The notes below the pieces were generated by a model that was given only the letters and a program-made list of their open reading frames with translations, did no database searches and was not told the DNA's origin. Below are positions 44,291-56,338 of a stretch of 64,000 nt of DNA, one piece after another. Each line of letters starts with the position of its first letter. The stretch's first letter is position 1. This DNA is from Chloranthus sessilifolius (lineage: Eukaryota > Streptophyta > Magnoliopsida > Chloranthales > Chloranthaceae). The stretch is taken from assembly GCA_021018995.1 (NCBI GenBank), contig CM037589.1, positions 6,959,001 to 7,023,000 of the forward strand, written 5' to 3'. A program made the position numbers and the translations under genes.

Positions 44291-45612
44291 CCCTTCATTA
44301 TAAGGAATTGTGACCTGAAAACCTAGGAAAGCGTAGAAGTTGGGAAAGTCAACAGCCCAACTAGATAAAAGGTTCAACCGGTTGGTCCTGAACACGACCT
44401 TTTGATACGTGAAGTAGGTAGGTACACCATATCTTTCTTCAGCAAGAAATCATAATTATAAACAAATAAAAAATAATTAAAAAAGGGAGCCATTAGTTGC
44501 ATTCAGAAACTTGGCTGCTGCATTGAGTTTAAAATAAAAACCTACAAGTTTGGCGACCTCTGTCATATGAAAACATCATCTAAATCGTTTGATTTGAAGC
44601 TCATGATTTAAAGATATTAAGTGCAAAAGATTAGCACGAAATATAATTTTTATCATGTAATTAAATATAGTCAAGAGCTATTATTTGATTCAATAGTTGA
44701 TAACTATAGATCATATGATAAATATTGTGTTTTGCTCTAATCTTATCCACTAAAGATCTATAGATCATAAACTTTAAATCAAGTGGCCTAAATTATATTT
44801 TCATATGTCCGATGTCCCTAAAATATAAAGTCTTTTTTTAATTTTGGTGCAAGGGCCACATTTCCGAGTGCGTGTAACGGCTCGCATAAAAAAAAGTAAG
44901 TCCATTGAAACTGGCTTCTCACTAATCACTAGAAATGCCGTGAAGCTCAAATCCAGTTCGCCAGCTTTGCTTCGCTTACAAGCCGGAATAGCAGAGAGAA
45001 CCCCCTCCCTACTTTCTTTCTTTCTTTGTTAAAAAAAGAGCAAATGTCACATGTTTTGCTGCTAACATCTAAATCCAAATATGGAATAAATGGGGTCGCT
45101 CACTCATTACCAATTGTGGCATGAGCGCGCCCAACTTTAATGCCAAGTGGCACATCTATTGAGCAGTCCAAAGTCTTTAAAGTTGTAGCTAGCCCATATA
45201 TGGAAGCTAGTGTAAGTAAAAAAAATTGATTACGAACCGTTCGATCTATGCATTCTAACATGAATGATTCTTCAAATATTTTAATGGTCGATATTAATCT
45301 GGATGATTCAATGACCCGCATTACAGATTGGGTCATGACCACTCCTCTTTTATCCCGAGAGTCACAAGACTCACAATCAAAGCCTTTAAAGTGGTAACAA
45401 GCCCACGTTGGGAGCTATCATTAGAGCAAAAATACAATGATGAGATATAATATGAATGGTTGACGATCAATATTAAAATGCACCAATCACATGATTCTAT
45501 CCTCTCAAATGCACAGGATATTTTTTAACGAATCACTCGTTAATGATGGGTTGATAGTTAGACTATTTGGATCTGTTAAAAAGGTATAAAATTAAGTGGT
45601 CATCAACATATA
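44291..45612. other. No gene recognised
   Basis: AT-rich DNA. A less AT-rich island at about 44850-45030 (CCAGCTTTGCTTCGCTTACA) looks different in composition from its neighbours, but I cannot assign it. No repeat borders seen. Confidence 0.35.
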
Positions 45613-45817
45613 GGGTATCCGGGCCTCTTAGGTGAGCTTGCCAGGTGTCTGCTTTCAAAAGCAGGAGATTTGAGTTCGAATCCTCTCTCCCTCTTGAGAC
45701 CACCCTAGGGATTTATATCCTGTGTTGACTTATATGTGTTGAATTTGGAGTACGCATGTGTCCCTGAAATTAGATAGGTGCTCTAAGAGACCCGAATACC
45801 CAAGTTATCAAAAAAAT
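45613..45817 (+). mobile_element. tRNA-derived SINE, family 1, with inverted 3' scrap at its 5' end
   Basis: The sense copy begins at about 45629 (TAGGTGAGCTTGCCAGG), has the B-box GAGTTCGAATCC, and ends CCAAGTTATCAAAAAAA. Directly upstream, GGGTATCCGGGCCTCTTA is the reverse of its own 3' end, so the whole forms a foldback. Confidence 0.75.
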
Positions 45818-46434
45818 ATACATGTAGCCAATAGAGTCTCTCTCATTCAAGATATAAAGACCATGAGAAGCACCGAATTTTTAGGCCATGTGAAAATTTA
45901 TTGAGCAATCTAAGTCATCAAATAGTTCCAATGCTCTATATATGTAAAGTTTTTCCTAAATGTTGTGTGGGTAACGACCGTATTCATGAAACAATTAAAA
46001 TGACCAAAGATATATGCCATATGGCAAAAAGGTCATATTGAATACAAAATTGAGTTAGATTAGATGAATGGTCATACTTAATTAAGGGCTAGTTTGGACA
46101 GATTATTCACAATGAATAGCAAAAAATAGAACCATATTTGATATTTTCTCCTAGGACAGAACCATTAATCTAATTCAATTAAATTTTTTATCTAAATTAA
46201 TCTATATTGGGAAAATTGTTCATCATAAATAATATACAATAGAACTATTAATAATATTTTCATTCATTTAAAGGTAGAACATTAACTTAATTTAATTAAA
46301 TTTTCAACCAAAATTGAACCTAATTAAGCAAGGTTGATCAAGATGTGGTGCAAATCATCCACCATAAATAATATAATATATCCGTACCTTAGATATATTC
46401 ACCTAGTTAAACTACCCTTTATATATATTGTAAT

Positions 46435-46710
46435 AAGGTCCTCTTTGGCAACCCTTTTTCTCACAAAAACAAAAGAAGCTTTTGAGGTGCTATAAAAAGG
46501 TATCATATGATGCTTCTCAAATTTTGCTTCTCCAAAAAAAATTTCTCACATGCTAAAAATAATATTATATGGAAAATAATATAAGACAACTTTTTAAAAT
46601 AACATTTTAAACCATAGGTGGCAAGGTTTTTAGATGAAAATTACTTTTCACCCAATATTTTTCTTTAACAAAAAGTGTTTTTGAGAAAAACGTTACCAAA
46701 CAGGGCCTTA
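46435..46710. mobile_element. MITE with AAGGYCCTSTTTGG ends
   Basis: Left AAGGTCCTCTTTGGCAACC and right GTTACCAAACAGGGCCTT are inverted. A TAA flank on both sides fits a PIF/Harbinger-type target, though a hAT origin is possible. Inner TTGCTTCTCC / GGTGCTATAAAAAG is noncoding. Confidence 0.6.
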
Positions 46711-47388
46711 AATTTTGAAACCAAATTGGAGATGTGTGTCTTTTTTGGCAATTTCTATATAAAGGAGTCAATCCCTTCATCATATAACAAAGCAAAAAAA
46801 CTAGTAATTAGTAGGGGTGTTATTGGGTCGATTTTGGAGCAAAATCGAAACCGAACCAATAACTATCGATTTCTATTTTATAATACCGAAACTGAATCGA
46901 TAAGGTTCAAAATCGAAATCAAACTGATAGTTATCGGTTCGGTCGATTTTCGATTTTTAAACTTCAATTTTTATTTTTATTTTATTAGGAAGTCATTCTC
47001 AATTCATAAGGGTCAGATCACTGAAGACTCTGTAGATTATTGCTTATATCGCTAATTCGCTATTAATCATCCAAAAGTAGGTGATTGATCAAATGACTAA
47101 GAATATTTTTAAGAAATTAATAAACCAATTTGACAGCCTAGATCGATGTGTATTTTCTATATAATTTTATTTTAAATAAAAAATGACAAACATATCATTA
47201 GAGAACAATTCAGGAAACCAAAATTCCAAATGCAAAATCCCAAAACCCAAATCACACAAATACAAACTACAAAGGGAGTCCTAAGAAAATCCAAAATCAC
47301 AAATTCAAATACACTATATAGAAATCACAATTAAATAAAATGGGGTCTTAAAACCCCATAAATGCATATCCTTTAAACTCATTACCAC

Positions 47389-49947
47389 TGTAACAGCCCG
47401 GATTTCCGTTTCCAGAAACCCGTACCGTTAGGATCATACTCTGGATGATCCCGGATCGATCACACGTGTCCGCGCATATAGCGGAAGCTAGGTGGACACA
47501 TCCGAGCAGCGGTATTCTGAGTCAAACAATTTCTATGCTAAACACACATCAATAATAGTAAATGGAAAGAAAACACACACATTCCCAAAAAGGAACCAAG
47601 AAGAACCATCGGTGATGGACGTACATCACCCAACCAATGGTTCCCGATAGTGGTTCCGAAATGGACTGTGGACTAACATAAAATAAGTAAATGTAGAACT
47701 ATATTTGTTTATACAAAGGTGGCCACCAGGCACACAGTAATCCAAAAGATCAAAAGTACAAAATGTCGGGTAAAACTCGTCGCTGACGTCCAAATCTCTC
47801 CTCGTCCCTCTGCCTCGGCCTCGGGATCCGGCCGATAGTCCGGGTCACTCTGCGTCTCGCTAACCTCGAAAAAAGATTTGAAAGCGGTGGTGAGCTACAT
47901 CCTAGCTCAGTAGAAGAATTTCAATTAATTTACATCTAAATTATTAAACATGATTGCAGAACATATCTTAGATCGATAAGTGAAACAAAACTGAACAGAT
48001 ATAGATTGATGCTCAAACATGCAGGAAATCAGAATGCATAACTGGCAAAAGTAAACTGAACTTCGGAATTAGCAAGATGCTATGCTTATTAGATTTAAAT
48101 GACTTAAATCATACATATCTCTAACTTAAGTAACTCCCGTGTATATATATCACGTGATAGCCAGATTTGTGCCGATAGGAAACCCCAACCAATCGTCGTT
48201 CAATGAACAATTTTCAGGAATGCAATAATAATGCCCCACACATGGAGTGCATATTTTGCAGAGGATTTTCAAGCAACTGCACATTGTGCAAGAAACGGAT
48301 ATACCGCCGAGTCGGTGGGGATCGTCTGAATATTAAACCTCAAATCAAATACATACTTATTACCTCATGAATCAGATTATCATAGCAGATTATCAGAGCA
48401 GATTATCAGAGCATATGCAAAGAACAGAAACAGATATCAGAATACGGGAATCAGAGTTTAATGCATATGCAGGCATGCTTTCGAAAATCAAAGATAGAAT
48501 ACAATGTTAAGATATCATGCAATTAAATTTAGATACACTTTAAGTTGAATTTTCCCCTACCTCAGATCAGTTTATCTTCGAAGCAATTCCAAAGCTTTTT
48601 CGACGTGTCAGGGTTTATTCTATACCATATGCACATTACATTAAGTGTTAGGAATGTCGGAGAACTACCCGGCACAATATCCGGGGTGTCTACTTCATGA
48701 AGTCAAGACAGGCAAAAACAGGGGTAAGTGATCGATCACCACCCACTGTAGATCGATCACCACCCACTGTAGATCAATCACCACCTTGGTGATCGATCAC
48801 CAACCTCCATATCTCTTCCTCAACACAGTCAAGGTTGATCGATCACCTCCTTGGTGATCGATCACCAACTCTTCTGTAGATCGATCACCACCTTGGTGAT
48901 CGATCACCACAGCAAGTTTCAAAAACTCCTCCCTCTGTCCACATTAATTTTTATACAAATTGATCGATCACCACCTTGGTGATCGATCACCAACTCATCA
49001 GAGATCGATCACCACCTTGGTGATCGATCACTAACTTTGTAGATCGATCACCACCTTGGTGATCGATCTCCACCTGAGCCTCAACTTCTCAACTCTCTGG
49101 GGTCTCGCTCCCCATAAGTTTATCTGATTGATCGATCACCCCTTGGTGATCGATCACCAACTCGATCGATCACCACCTTGGTGATCGATCACCAATGACA
49201 AGAAAGTCGCCATTAATGGAGTTCACCTTCCTTCCATTTTGCTCTCTCTCCATTAATGGTTGTGCAATCACCATTAATACATCATAAACACACCCTTTAA
49301 ACTACTCATTTAACCCTATTTAACACACACAACTCACCTTGTTCGTGGGTTTCGGGGTTCCAAGAATGACCAAAAGAGGGTTTCAAACCTAGATCTTGAG
49401 CTCTTCCTCGATCCGGATCCAAATGAAGCTCTTCACTCGTCGTCAGATCAAGGTCTCTCACACCAATCTTAAACCCCAGGTAACTCAATCACTTAGGTCT
49501 AGCTCCCCTAGCTTAGAAATCCCTCATTTTCTCTCTTGCTAACCCTTTTCTTCTCTCACAAGGGATCTCTTTCACACTTTCTTAGCACAATCTCCAACCT
49601 ATGGAGCACGTAGGGCAAGGGGATGAAGGAGAAGAAGAGTGGAAGTCTCTCCTCTCTTGTCTCCCTTTCCTTCCTCTATAAGCTACCTCTCAACTCAGAA
49701 TCCCTGTTTTGCCCTTGGTATCTGTTCCGGTGTGAAGCATGAACACAGTTGCTTCTGCGCAGCGTGTTCCACCTACCCTCTACACATCTAGGATCTATAC
49801 GAAATTTTACACGTGATCTCATCTCATCACAGTGCCACATTATTTAAATTAATATAACTCGAAAGTTTTTGAATCAACCTCGATTTCCGTACTGGGCACG
49901 TAGATCAAAGCAGTCAGGCTCGTGTTCTAATTTTCGGGGTCGTTACA
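47389..49947 (-). mobile_element. Solo LTR B (Gypsy, Tekay/Del-like) nested in the hAT element
   Basis: TGTAACAGCCCGGATTTCC ... TCGGGGTCGTTACA, 2559 bp, perfect 5-bp duplication ACCAC (47384-47388, 49948-49952). The family match with LTR A (21457-24036) is in reverse orientation: GGTGAGCTACATCCTAGCTC and the paired GAACCATC/GATGGTTC block. No internal region. It inserted after the hAT element. Confidence 0.85.
48725..49195. repeat. Palindromic TGGTGATCGATCACCA array inside LTR B
   Basis: About 18 full or half copies of the 16-bp palindrome, usually paired as GATCGATCACCACCTTGGTG followed by ATCGATCACCA. Measured from the LTR's own 5' end it occupies about 0.75-1.22 kb, matching the position of the different palindrome array in LTR A. 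Confidence 0.92.
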
Positions 49948-50371
49948 ACCACTCCCCAAAGCCTATAACTTAAATGGTTCTTCCAACAACATAAAAACAC
50001 ATGAGAATATAAGATTTCAAAGGGAAAAAATAAACTTCTTTATTTGCAACCTAAGTTTTGTATGCACTATGCACTTATATAGTCGGGTAGCACCACTATC
50101 GGTTCCTTATTGGTTCGGTTTTGATTTTTTAACGTTAAAATCGAAACCAAACCAATAACTATCGGTTTCTATTTTTCGAAATCGAAATCGAACCGATATA
50201 TCCCAAAATCGAAACCAAACCGAAATTCGGGTCGGTTTGGTCGGTCCGGGTCAGTTTCTGCACAGCCCTAGTAATTAGCATTCAAACAAGTGAAAATGAG
50301 GCTTTTTGAAAAATTATAATGAACAAACTGTTGTATTAGGTTTACCCCAGCACGTAAAGGTTGGGTCGCTC

Positions 50372-50525
50372 GAGCGAGAACCAAATCCGCTAGAGCAAAT
50401 TGAGCACCCAACCAGTGCAAACTTTCGGGAAAAAGTCGCTCGAGCGACTTTGGTCCTCGCTCGAGTGATCTGTGCACAGTTGTAAAGGATTTTTCTCGAG
50501 CGACTTTGGTTGTCGCTCAAGCAAC
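50372..50525. repeat. Palindromic GTCGCTCGAGCGAC repeats in the Copia-like LTR
   Basis: Five or six full or partial copies (GTCGCTCGAGCGAG, GTCGCTCGAGCGAC, CTCGCTCGAGTGA, TCTCGAGCGACTTTGG, GTCGCTCAAGCAAC) within 155 bp. Confidence 0.8.
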
Positions 50526-50839
50526 AGGAGACGTCAATTACATGTCAACTTCGGGATTTGACAAATTTCTCTTAGAATAGAAATAGGATTCGTGACTTTT
50601 AGATAAAAGGAAAGTTTATAAAAGAAAAAGTGGGGCTTTTGGAGAGAGTTTTTTAAGAGATAAAAACTTGGATAAATACTTTGGAGAGGTAAGGTATTGA
50701 AAAATTGTTTAAGAATTAAAGATTCGATTGAAGCCGTTCTTGTACTGGGATTGTTACTATATTTCGGTGGATCTTTTCTCTGTTCTTTTAAGGACAACGT
50801 CCTCAGATTTTATAGCGATTTGATTGTGAAAGATCGAAT

Positions 50840-50974
50840 CACTACAAAAATAAGGTGTTTCAGCGACACTTGTTAAGGCAGCTTTTGGTTGCGACAGTTT
50901 TTACTAGCGACAGGACTGATAGAAGCAGTTTTTTATTTAAAAAATTGCCACTAATAATTTATTTTTTGGTAGTG
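50840..50974. mobile_element. CACTA-type MITE, 135 bp
   Basis: CACTACAAAAATAAGGTGTTTC ... TTTTTTGGTAGTG. The ends fit the family, but the 3-bp flanks do not match, so one edge may be altered. Confidence 0.7.
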
Positions 50975-51469
50975 GGTTTGATATTGTTTGAGAATACACT
51001 ACAGAGAAGAGAGTGTGTGCGTTGTAAACATTTATGAATAACTCATATACTCTCGTGAACGTTGCCCTCGATTGGATGAATTACATAAATCTTGTGTTGT
51101 GGTTGTGATTATTCTCTTGCATCTTATATTTTCTGCATTCATTGCGATAAGGGAGTTCATTAGCGTGGGTTAAATTTCTAACACTAACGGAAACAACATA
51201 CCATTCAACGGATGCTTATGTGACACGATATATAAGCAACTGCCTCGACATGCATTGCTAAGGTTCCACTCCGTTTACAATGTCCCACATCAACCGTCCG
51301 TTGAATGGTCTGTAGTTTCATGAGGGTTTTTCTCACCATAATAACATGCTATGAAGGGTTTTGAGATTCTCGGTGTGGTTTATGATCGGCTAATGCAAAT
51401 CTTGAGAAAAAGTGAAAAAATATAATATTTTGCTACCAAAAGCTCAAATATTATATTATATTATATTAT

Positions 51470-52440
51470 AATATAATATGGTAATCACACCACCAAAAAT
51501 GCTAATTATTTGCCCTCTCGGTCTAAGCCGCGGGCAGTTGCAATGCCCCCAACGGACACGAACGTCGCGAAGTTGCGTCTTCCATTACTCTCACTTTGGA
51601 CACTTGCCCTCTCCACACCATAAACGATTATGCTGGGGAGATCAGTTTGCTGTTTCAAAGGAGACGAAAACTGATCTCAACCGTCTATTCAAACCGATCT
51701 CAATCTATAACACAATAAATAAATAAATAATTAGGAAAGGGTTGACATCCTTTTATTTTTTTTATAATGAAGTGTTGACACCTTGATATAAAGATATTGA
51801 CGCCCCTAAAATAAAGTGTCGGTATTCCGACGCCAATCTGCCAATGCATCACTATCAAGGTGCCGGCGCCTCTCTACTAGGGTACCGGCACTTCGCTTCC
51901 GAGGTGCTGGCGCTTTACTATCGGACGCTTATATTTTTTGAATAAAATATTCTTAAAAATATAATATTTAACTATTTTATTATAATATGGTAACCACACT
52001 ACCAAAAATGCTTATTATTTGTCCTCTCAGTCCAGGCCGTGGGCAGTTGCAATGCCCCAACAGACGGGAACGTCGCCAAGTTGCCTATCCACACCAAAAA
52101 TGAGTATGATGAGGAGATTAGTTTGATGTCTCAAACGAGACGAAAAACGATCTCATCAGTCTATTCAAACCGATCTCAATCTACAACACAACAAATAAAT
52201 AAATAATTAGGAAATGATTGACAATTTATTTTTATTTTTATAACAAAGTGTCGACACTTTGATATAGAGACATTGGCGCCGCTAAAAAAGAGACGTCGGC
52301 ACCCCGACGCTAAGATGCCAGCAGATCGCTATCAGGGAGCCGATGCCTCTCTATCAAGATACTAGCACTTAACTTTCGAGATGCTAACGCTTTACTATTG
52401 AACGTTCATATTTTTTGAGTAAAATATTCTTTAAAAAATA
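51470..52440. repeat. Tandem duplication of a ~0.5-kb unit with a GGTGCCGGCGCC tail
   Basis: Unit 1 (about 51479-51984) and unit 2 (about 51985-52440) both start ATGGTAAYCACACYACCAAA. Both contain GGGCAGTTGCAATGCCCC and ATTCAAACCGATCTCAATCT, and end with a degenerate minisatellite of GGTGCCGGCGCCTC-like words and TATTTTTTGA. The tail is related to 57590-58070. Confidence 0.8.
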
Positions 52441-52559
52441 AGAGAAAAAAGAATGATACTTTTAAAAAAAATTTAAAATAACAATAAAAGATAATATAAT
52501 TTTTTAAATATTTTAATATTTTAACTCTGATTAATAAAATACACTCATATCATATCACT

Positions 52560-53824
52560 CACCACTTCACAAAAGAGATGCTATATATATAGCGCACCTA
52601 TCAAAAGACACATTTTCCACCTTTGTAAGAGGAATTATTTAATTTAATGACATAAGATCATCTAAAAGGTCATTTGGTGGACACATCTCTCGATGTCAGT
52701 TGTCTCGGTCTTGAGGCTGTTGAAAATCCGAGATTATATCCTTATATACACGAACGTATACAATAGAATGATCAAGCCGTACGATGAAACCAGTAGAATT
52801 TGATGTCACCGATTAACTATGACCATTGATTCCATACCTTTTTCTTTCGTCAATTGTTGTATGTAACTTTATGGACGGTACCAAAGGAAAGAAAAAGTTT
52901 GGACGGTTTAGATTAGATAGTGGCCAAATCTGTGGGTATGAGATGCCAAGCATCAATTATGGTGCTGGGGAGCATCACCATACCACGCGGTCCAATCAAG
53001 AAATAATGCAATATAGAATAAAAATGGAAGAGGAGCTACTGGTGGGGGGAAAGAGAGAGGTTGTGAGGTTGTGAGTTCTGACACAGGCATTCACCACCGC
53101 CACGCCAGGCTCGGGTCGCCGCCCTTCTTATCACTTTGTGGGCTGGGTCCATCCCGTAGGCCCATGGTCCCAACCCACATCACCCTATACTAGTGCTTCT
53201 TCTCCCTTACAGCTTTTCTTCTTCTTTCTGCTCATCTTCTTCTTGTCCTCCTCTTTGGTTACAAAAATTGGCTTTTTGTTTGTAAATTGGAAGGTGGTTT
53301 TGTGTTATATTTTGTCTGACCGTTTGATCCGAGTGATGGGTTGGCTTTCCTGTGTAAGAGCTTAAGACGACGAGTTTCCCTCTGATCATCCATGGATTGA
53401 GACGTTTCTGCTGTCCACAACCATGGTTTTTTCCTTATAAACATAAGATCAAACGGTCATATCTCTCCGGGAGTTCTGAGACGAACATCAGGAAGGAAGG
53501 TGGGTTTCCTCTCTCTCTCTCTCTCTCTCTCTCGATATCCGCTGTTGAGAATCTTCAGATATATCGTGACTGATTTTGATTTGTTTCTGTAACCTTGTTT
53601 TCGTGGCAGGCAACTATGGCCGTTGCTTTTCATTTTGCAAAGATTCTCGAGCACTAGAGGCCGACACGTTGTGTTTCATAGCCCATACAGAAACGGCAAA
53701 GGGCGCACTCCAAAGTCCAAACCCTTATCACAAATTTGCATGCAAGAAAGGAAACCAGGTGAATTCAACCCATTTACTTAGACCCTTTTCCTTGATCAAT
53801 CTAAATATATAGATATAGAAGAAG
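52560..53824 (+). other. Upstream and 5' leader region of the second Dof gene
   Basis: From about 52800 the DNA is free of recognised repeats. A (CT)n tract at 53510-53533 is followed by a T-rich tract ending TTTTCGTGGCAG|GC at 53610, a possible 3' splice site of a leader intron whose donor could be GGAAGGTGGG near 53500. In-frame stops at 53810 and 53816 close the upstream frame. A transcription start cannot be set. Confidence 0.4.
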
Positions 53825-54676
53825 ATGCAACACGAGAGAGGAGGAGGGGGGGGAGGAGGAAGTTCCCTTCTAAACACCACAATCAAAGGAGAAGAGATGA
53901 GAGACATGTTACAGCAAGATCGTAGAGCTCAACAGCCACCACCTCCACCACAGCAACCACAGAAATGCCCTCGTTGCGACTCCCTAAACACCAAGTTCTG
54001 CTACTATAACAACTACAGCTTATCTCAACCTCGCTATTTTTGCAAGACGTGTAGAAGGTACTGGACCAAAGGTGGAACCCTAAGAAACGTGCCCGTCGGT
54101 GGGGGTTGCCGAAAAGGAAAGCGTTCTAAAAGAACCTCCTCGTCTTCTTCGTCTGATAACCCCCAAAACCACCAAGAAAAAGACCCCACCACCACTGCAA
54201 CCACTACTACTTCTGCTATCTCCACCACCCCACTTACTAACGAAGCCGAAACAGGCGCTTACTATACAGGAGGAGGAGGAGGTGGGTTTTTGTCTTCTCT
54301 AACAGCTCTTCAATCCTTCAACCACCCCATGGGTGTAACCGATTTCGGGGGTTTTGGGTCTTTTAATCTACCTTTGCTTCAAGGGTTTAATATACCAATC
54401 AACGAGCATCATCAGCAGCAGCAATTGACGCATGGTTTTCAAATGGAGAGACCACTCCATCAGCTTTTGCCTTCTTCTTCGGCTCAGCAAGAATGGCAAC
54501 AACAACAACAAGCTTTGGTGAACACTAGTTCTACTACAACGCCGCCTACTACCTCTGATCTGGGCGCCTATTGGAGCAGCAGCGCGAACCCAGGTGGTGG
54601 CCCTTCTTCGGGCTCAACCCATTGGCCTGATCTCTCAGGTTACGGCCCTCCTTCTTCGTCTGCGTCTTTCTTATAA
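53825..54676 (+). CDS. Dof (C2C2) zinc-finger transcription factor
   Basis: Plant-specific nuclear regulator binding AAAG-core sites. The 283-residue frame is intact. The start at 53825 is chosen because in-frame stops lie at 53810 and 53816 and no closer ATG exists. It opens with MQHERG and a seven-Gly run, then a Gln/Pro-rich stretch (residues 36-46). The Dof finger spans about residues 46-100, with zinc ligands at 48, 51, 73 and 76 and the segments [20 protein letters not shown] and [20 protein letters not shown]. Basic GKRSKR follows as a likely nuclear signal. The rest is Ser/Thr/Gln-rich with a GGGGGG run, QQQ tracts and a C-terminal [14 protein letters not shown], typical low-complexity activation sequence. 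The MQ-start with early Gly-run recalls the DOF5.4/OBP4 type, but the C-terminus does not settle the subgroup. It differs clearly from the Dof at 3840-5012 outside the finger, so it is not a recent tandem copy. Confidence 0.95.
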   Translation: MQHERGGGGGGGSSLLNTTIKGEEMRDMLQQDRRAQQPPPPPQQPQKCPRCDSLNTKFCYYNNYSLSQPRYFCKTCRRYWTKGGTLRNVPVGGGCRKGKRSKRTSSSSSSDNPQNHQEKDPTTTATTTTSAISTTPLTNEAETGAYYTGGGGGGFLSSLTALQSFNHPMGVTDFGGFGSFNLPLLQGFNIPINEHHQQQQLTHGFQMERPLHQLLPSSSAQQEWQQQQQALVNTSSTTTPPTTSDLGAYWSSSANPGGGPSSGSTHWPDLSGYGPPSSSASFL

Positions 54677-55132
54677 CTAAATGAACAACTGACTAGTTTT
54701 TTTTTTTACTTTTTCTTTTACACATAGATTTGAAGCTTGTTTTTTGTCTTGGTTTTGCTTCAATGCCTCGTTGCGTTTACATCATATATATGCATCGTAG
54801 ACAACACATATATGTTGGCTTATTAATTGATGAGGATAAGGGAAGGAGAAGATTTATAGAGGTCTTGATATGGCTTCTGCCCCTATATGATATAACTGAG
54901 TGTTATACTGTTATATATGCGTTGAGAATTGAAATGGGTTTATTTAATTATCCATTAGTTTCAGTTTAGTTGGTCTGTAAACTTTGGGAAGAAGAAGATA
55001 ATAATATGAAGAGAAACCGAGAGAAAGGTTCTTTGTTTTCTTAATTTGACAAGATGGTTCGTTTGTGTGCTCCCGACTGAGTCTCTGACCAATTCGCTTT
55101 ATCATTTTCACAGTGAGCGTCTTCAACCTACC

Positions 55133-55187
<55 letters not shown>

Positions 55188-56338
55188 CTGCAAGTACACC
55201 TTTGGGAAGAGCACAAGATCAGAAGCCTATAAATGCATGCATGCTTCATTTATGTGTTACCTTAATACGCCTTTTACTGAATAGATAGAAACCATTCACA
55301 GTTCTTCTGTTGGCCTTTCAGGAACTTTGTCTCTTCTTCTCTTCTCAAATCCCATTTCTTTATGGTTTTCTAGCTTTCTTACACTGAACTTCGCTGTAGG
55401 TTCGATTCTTCAGTTCATGGTAAGATCACCAAGCTACAGAATACACTTTTATTCATTTATTTTGCTCAGAGGTGATTATATTATCCGGTAGAGATTTTTT
55501 TTTTGTGGGGGAGGAGAGGGAGAGAGAGAGAGAGAGAGAGGTGTCCATTGTTAGAGGGAATGTGGAATGGTGGTGGGTTGGAGTTCCCGAGGCGAGCGTA
55601 TCTTTTGTCTGCAAAGTAAGATCTATACCCAGAGAATAAATGCGAGTCTTAGAGCTTAGAATTTTGAAGAAGCCCAAAGACCAGCATTTTTTTTAGCGTA
55701 CGGATGAACCAATTTCCCCGGGTTTCTCTTTTAAAGCGTAGGTTTAGGGGCATTGGTTAGATGCATTGGATTCCCTGTGCTTAGATATAAGGGCTTTAAA
55801 GTGTGTTTGACTCGGATACCATCCATCGTTCATCGGTCGGTTATATTTTTACCCATTGGGATCGCCAATGCACTGTAACAGTTTATGGAGTGAGTGGAGC
55901 GTTGCTGACTTGTCTTCATTAGTAGGCATTGTTTATTGGTAGTGGTTTTGATATGCAGACTTGAGAGTTGAGGACTATTTGGTTGAATGGGTACGATTTA
56001 TTTTGATCTACTCCATCGAAGATTGGATGGCGTGGATCGATAGGGCAGGTGTACTAACTGCCTACCCATCTATTGGGAGAGTGAGCGTGATCCATTGGTT
56101 TAAAAATGTGTGCTTATTCATTGGTTTGAGAGTGAGTGTGGTGCATTAATTTAAAAAAGTGTGTTTTTACATTGGTGTGAGCGCGGGGGAACTCCAAACA
56201 AGAAATGAAATTAAATTTCCTGTTGATTTCTGTTGGAAATAAAAAAATTGTTGTTTGATTAGTCTCTCTAAATAGTGTATTTAATTTCTCAGTTAGATTA
56301 ATCTTTATGAAAAAAAATTCAACGGGTTTAGGGCCAAG
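54677..56338. other. 3' flank of the second Dof gene and unassigned DNA
   Basis: The 3' UTR starts in a T-rich tract. A (CT)n microsatellite lies at about 55135-55182 and a (GA)n at about 55518-55540. The stretch is free of recognised transposons. No further gene was recognised. Confidence 0.4.

Larger units (their letters stand above)
46812..50270. mobile_element. Non-autonomous hAT element split by a solo LTR
   Basis: Left TAGGGGTGTTATTGGGTCG, right TTTCTGCACAGCCCTA, perfect 8-bp duplication GTAATTAG (46804-46811, 50271-50278). It shares end sequences with 61388-62411. Without the LTR at 47389-49947 it is about 0.9 kb. ACCGAACCGATA and TCGGTTCGGT words fill the ends. Confidence 0.88.
50329..51183 (+). 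mobile_element. Copia-like solo LTR
   Basis: Tentative borders TGTTGTATTAGG and TTTCTAACA, with closely similar 5-bp flanks (CAAAC, CTAAC). The 3' part (GATTACATAAATCTTGTG-type phrase, TTTTCTGCATTCATTGCG) is typical of Copia LTRs. A CACTA-type MITE sits at 50840-50974. Purely noncoding. Confidence 0.55.

Noticed and set aside
44844-45032. Less AT-rich island considered as organelle-derived DNA
   Set aside because: Composition differs from its surroundings, but I could not match it to any chloroplast or mitochondrial gene; no support beyond composition.
54034-54302. Frames overlapping the second Dof gene on both strands
   Set aside because: Shadow frames of the real coding sequence, low complexity, no family.
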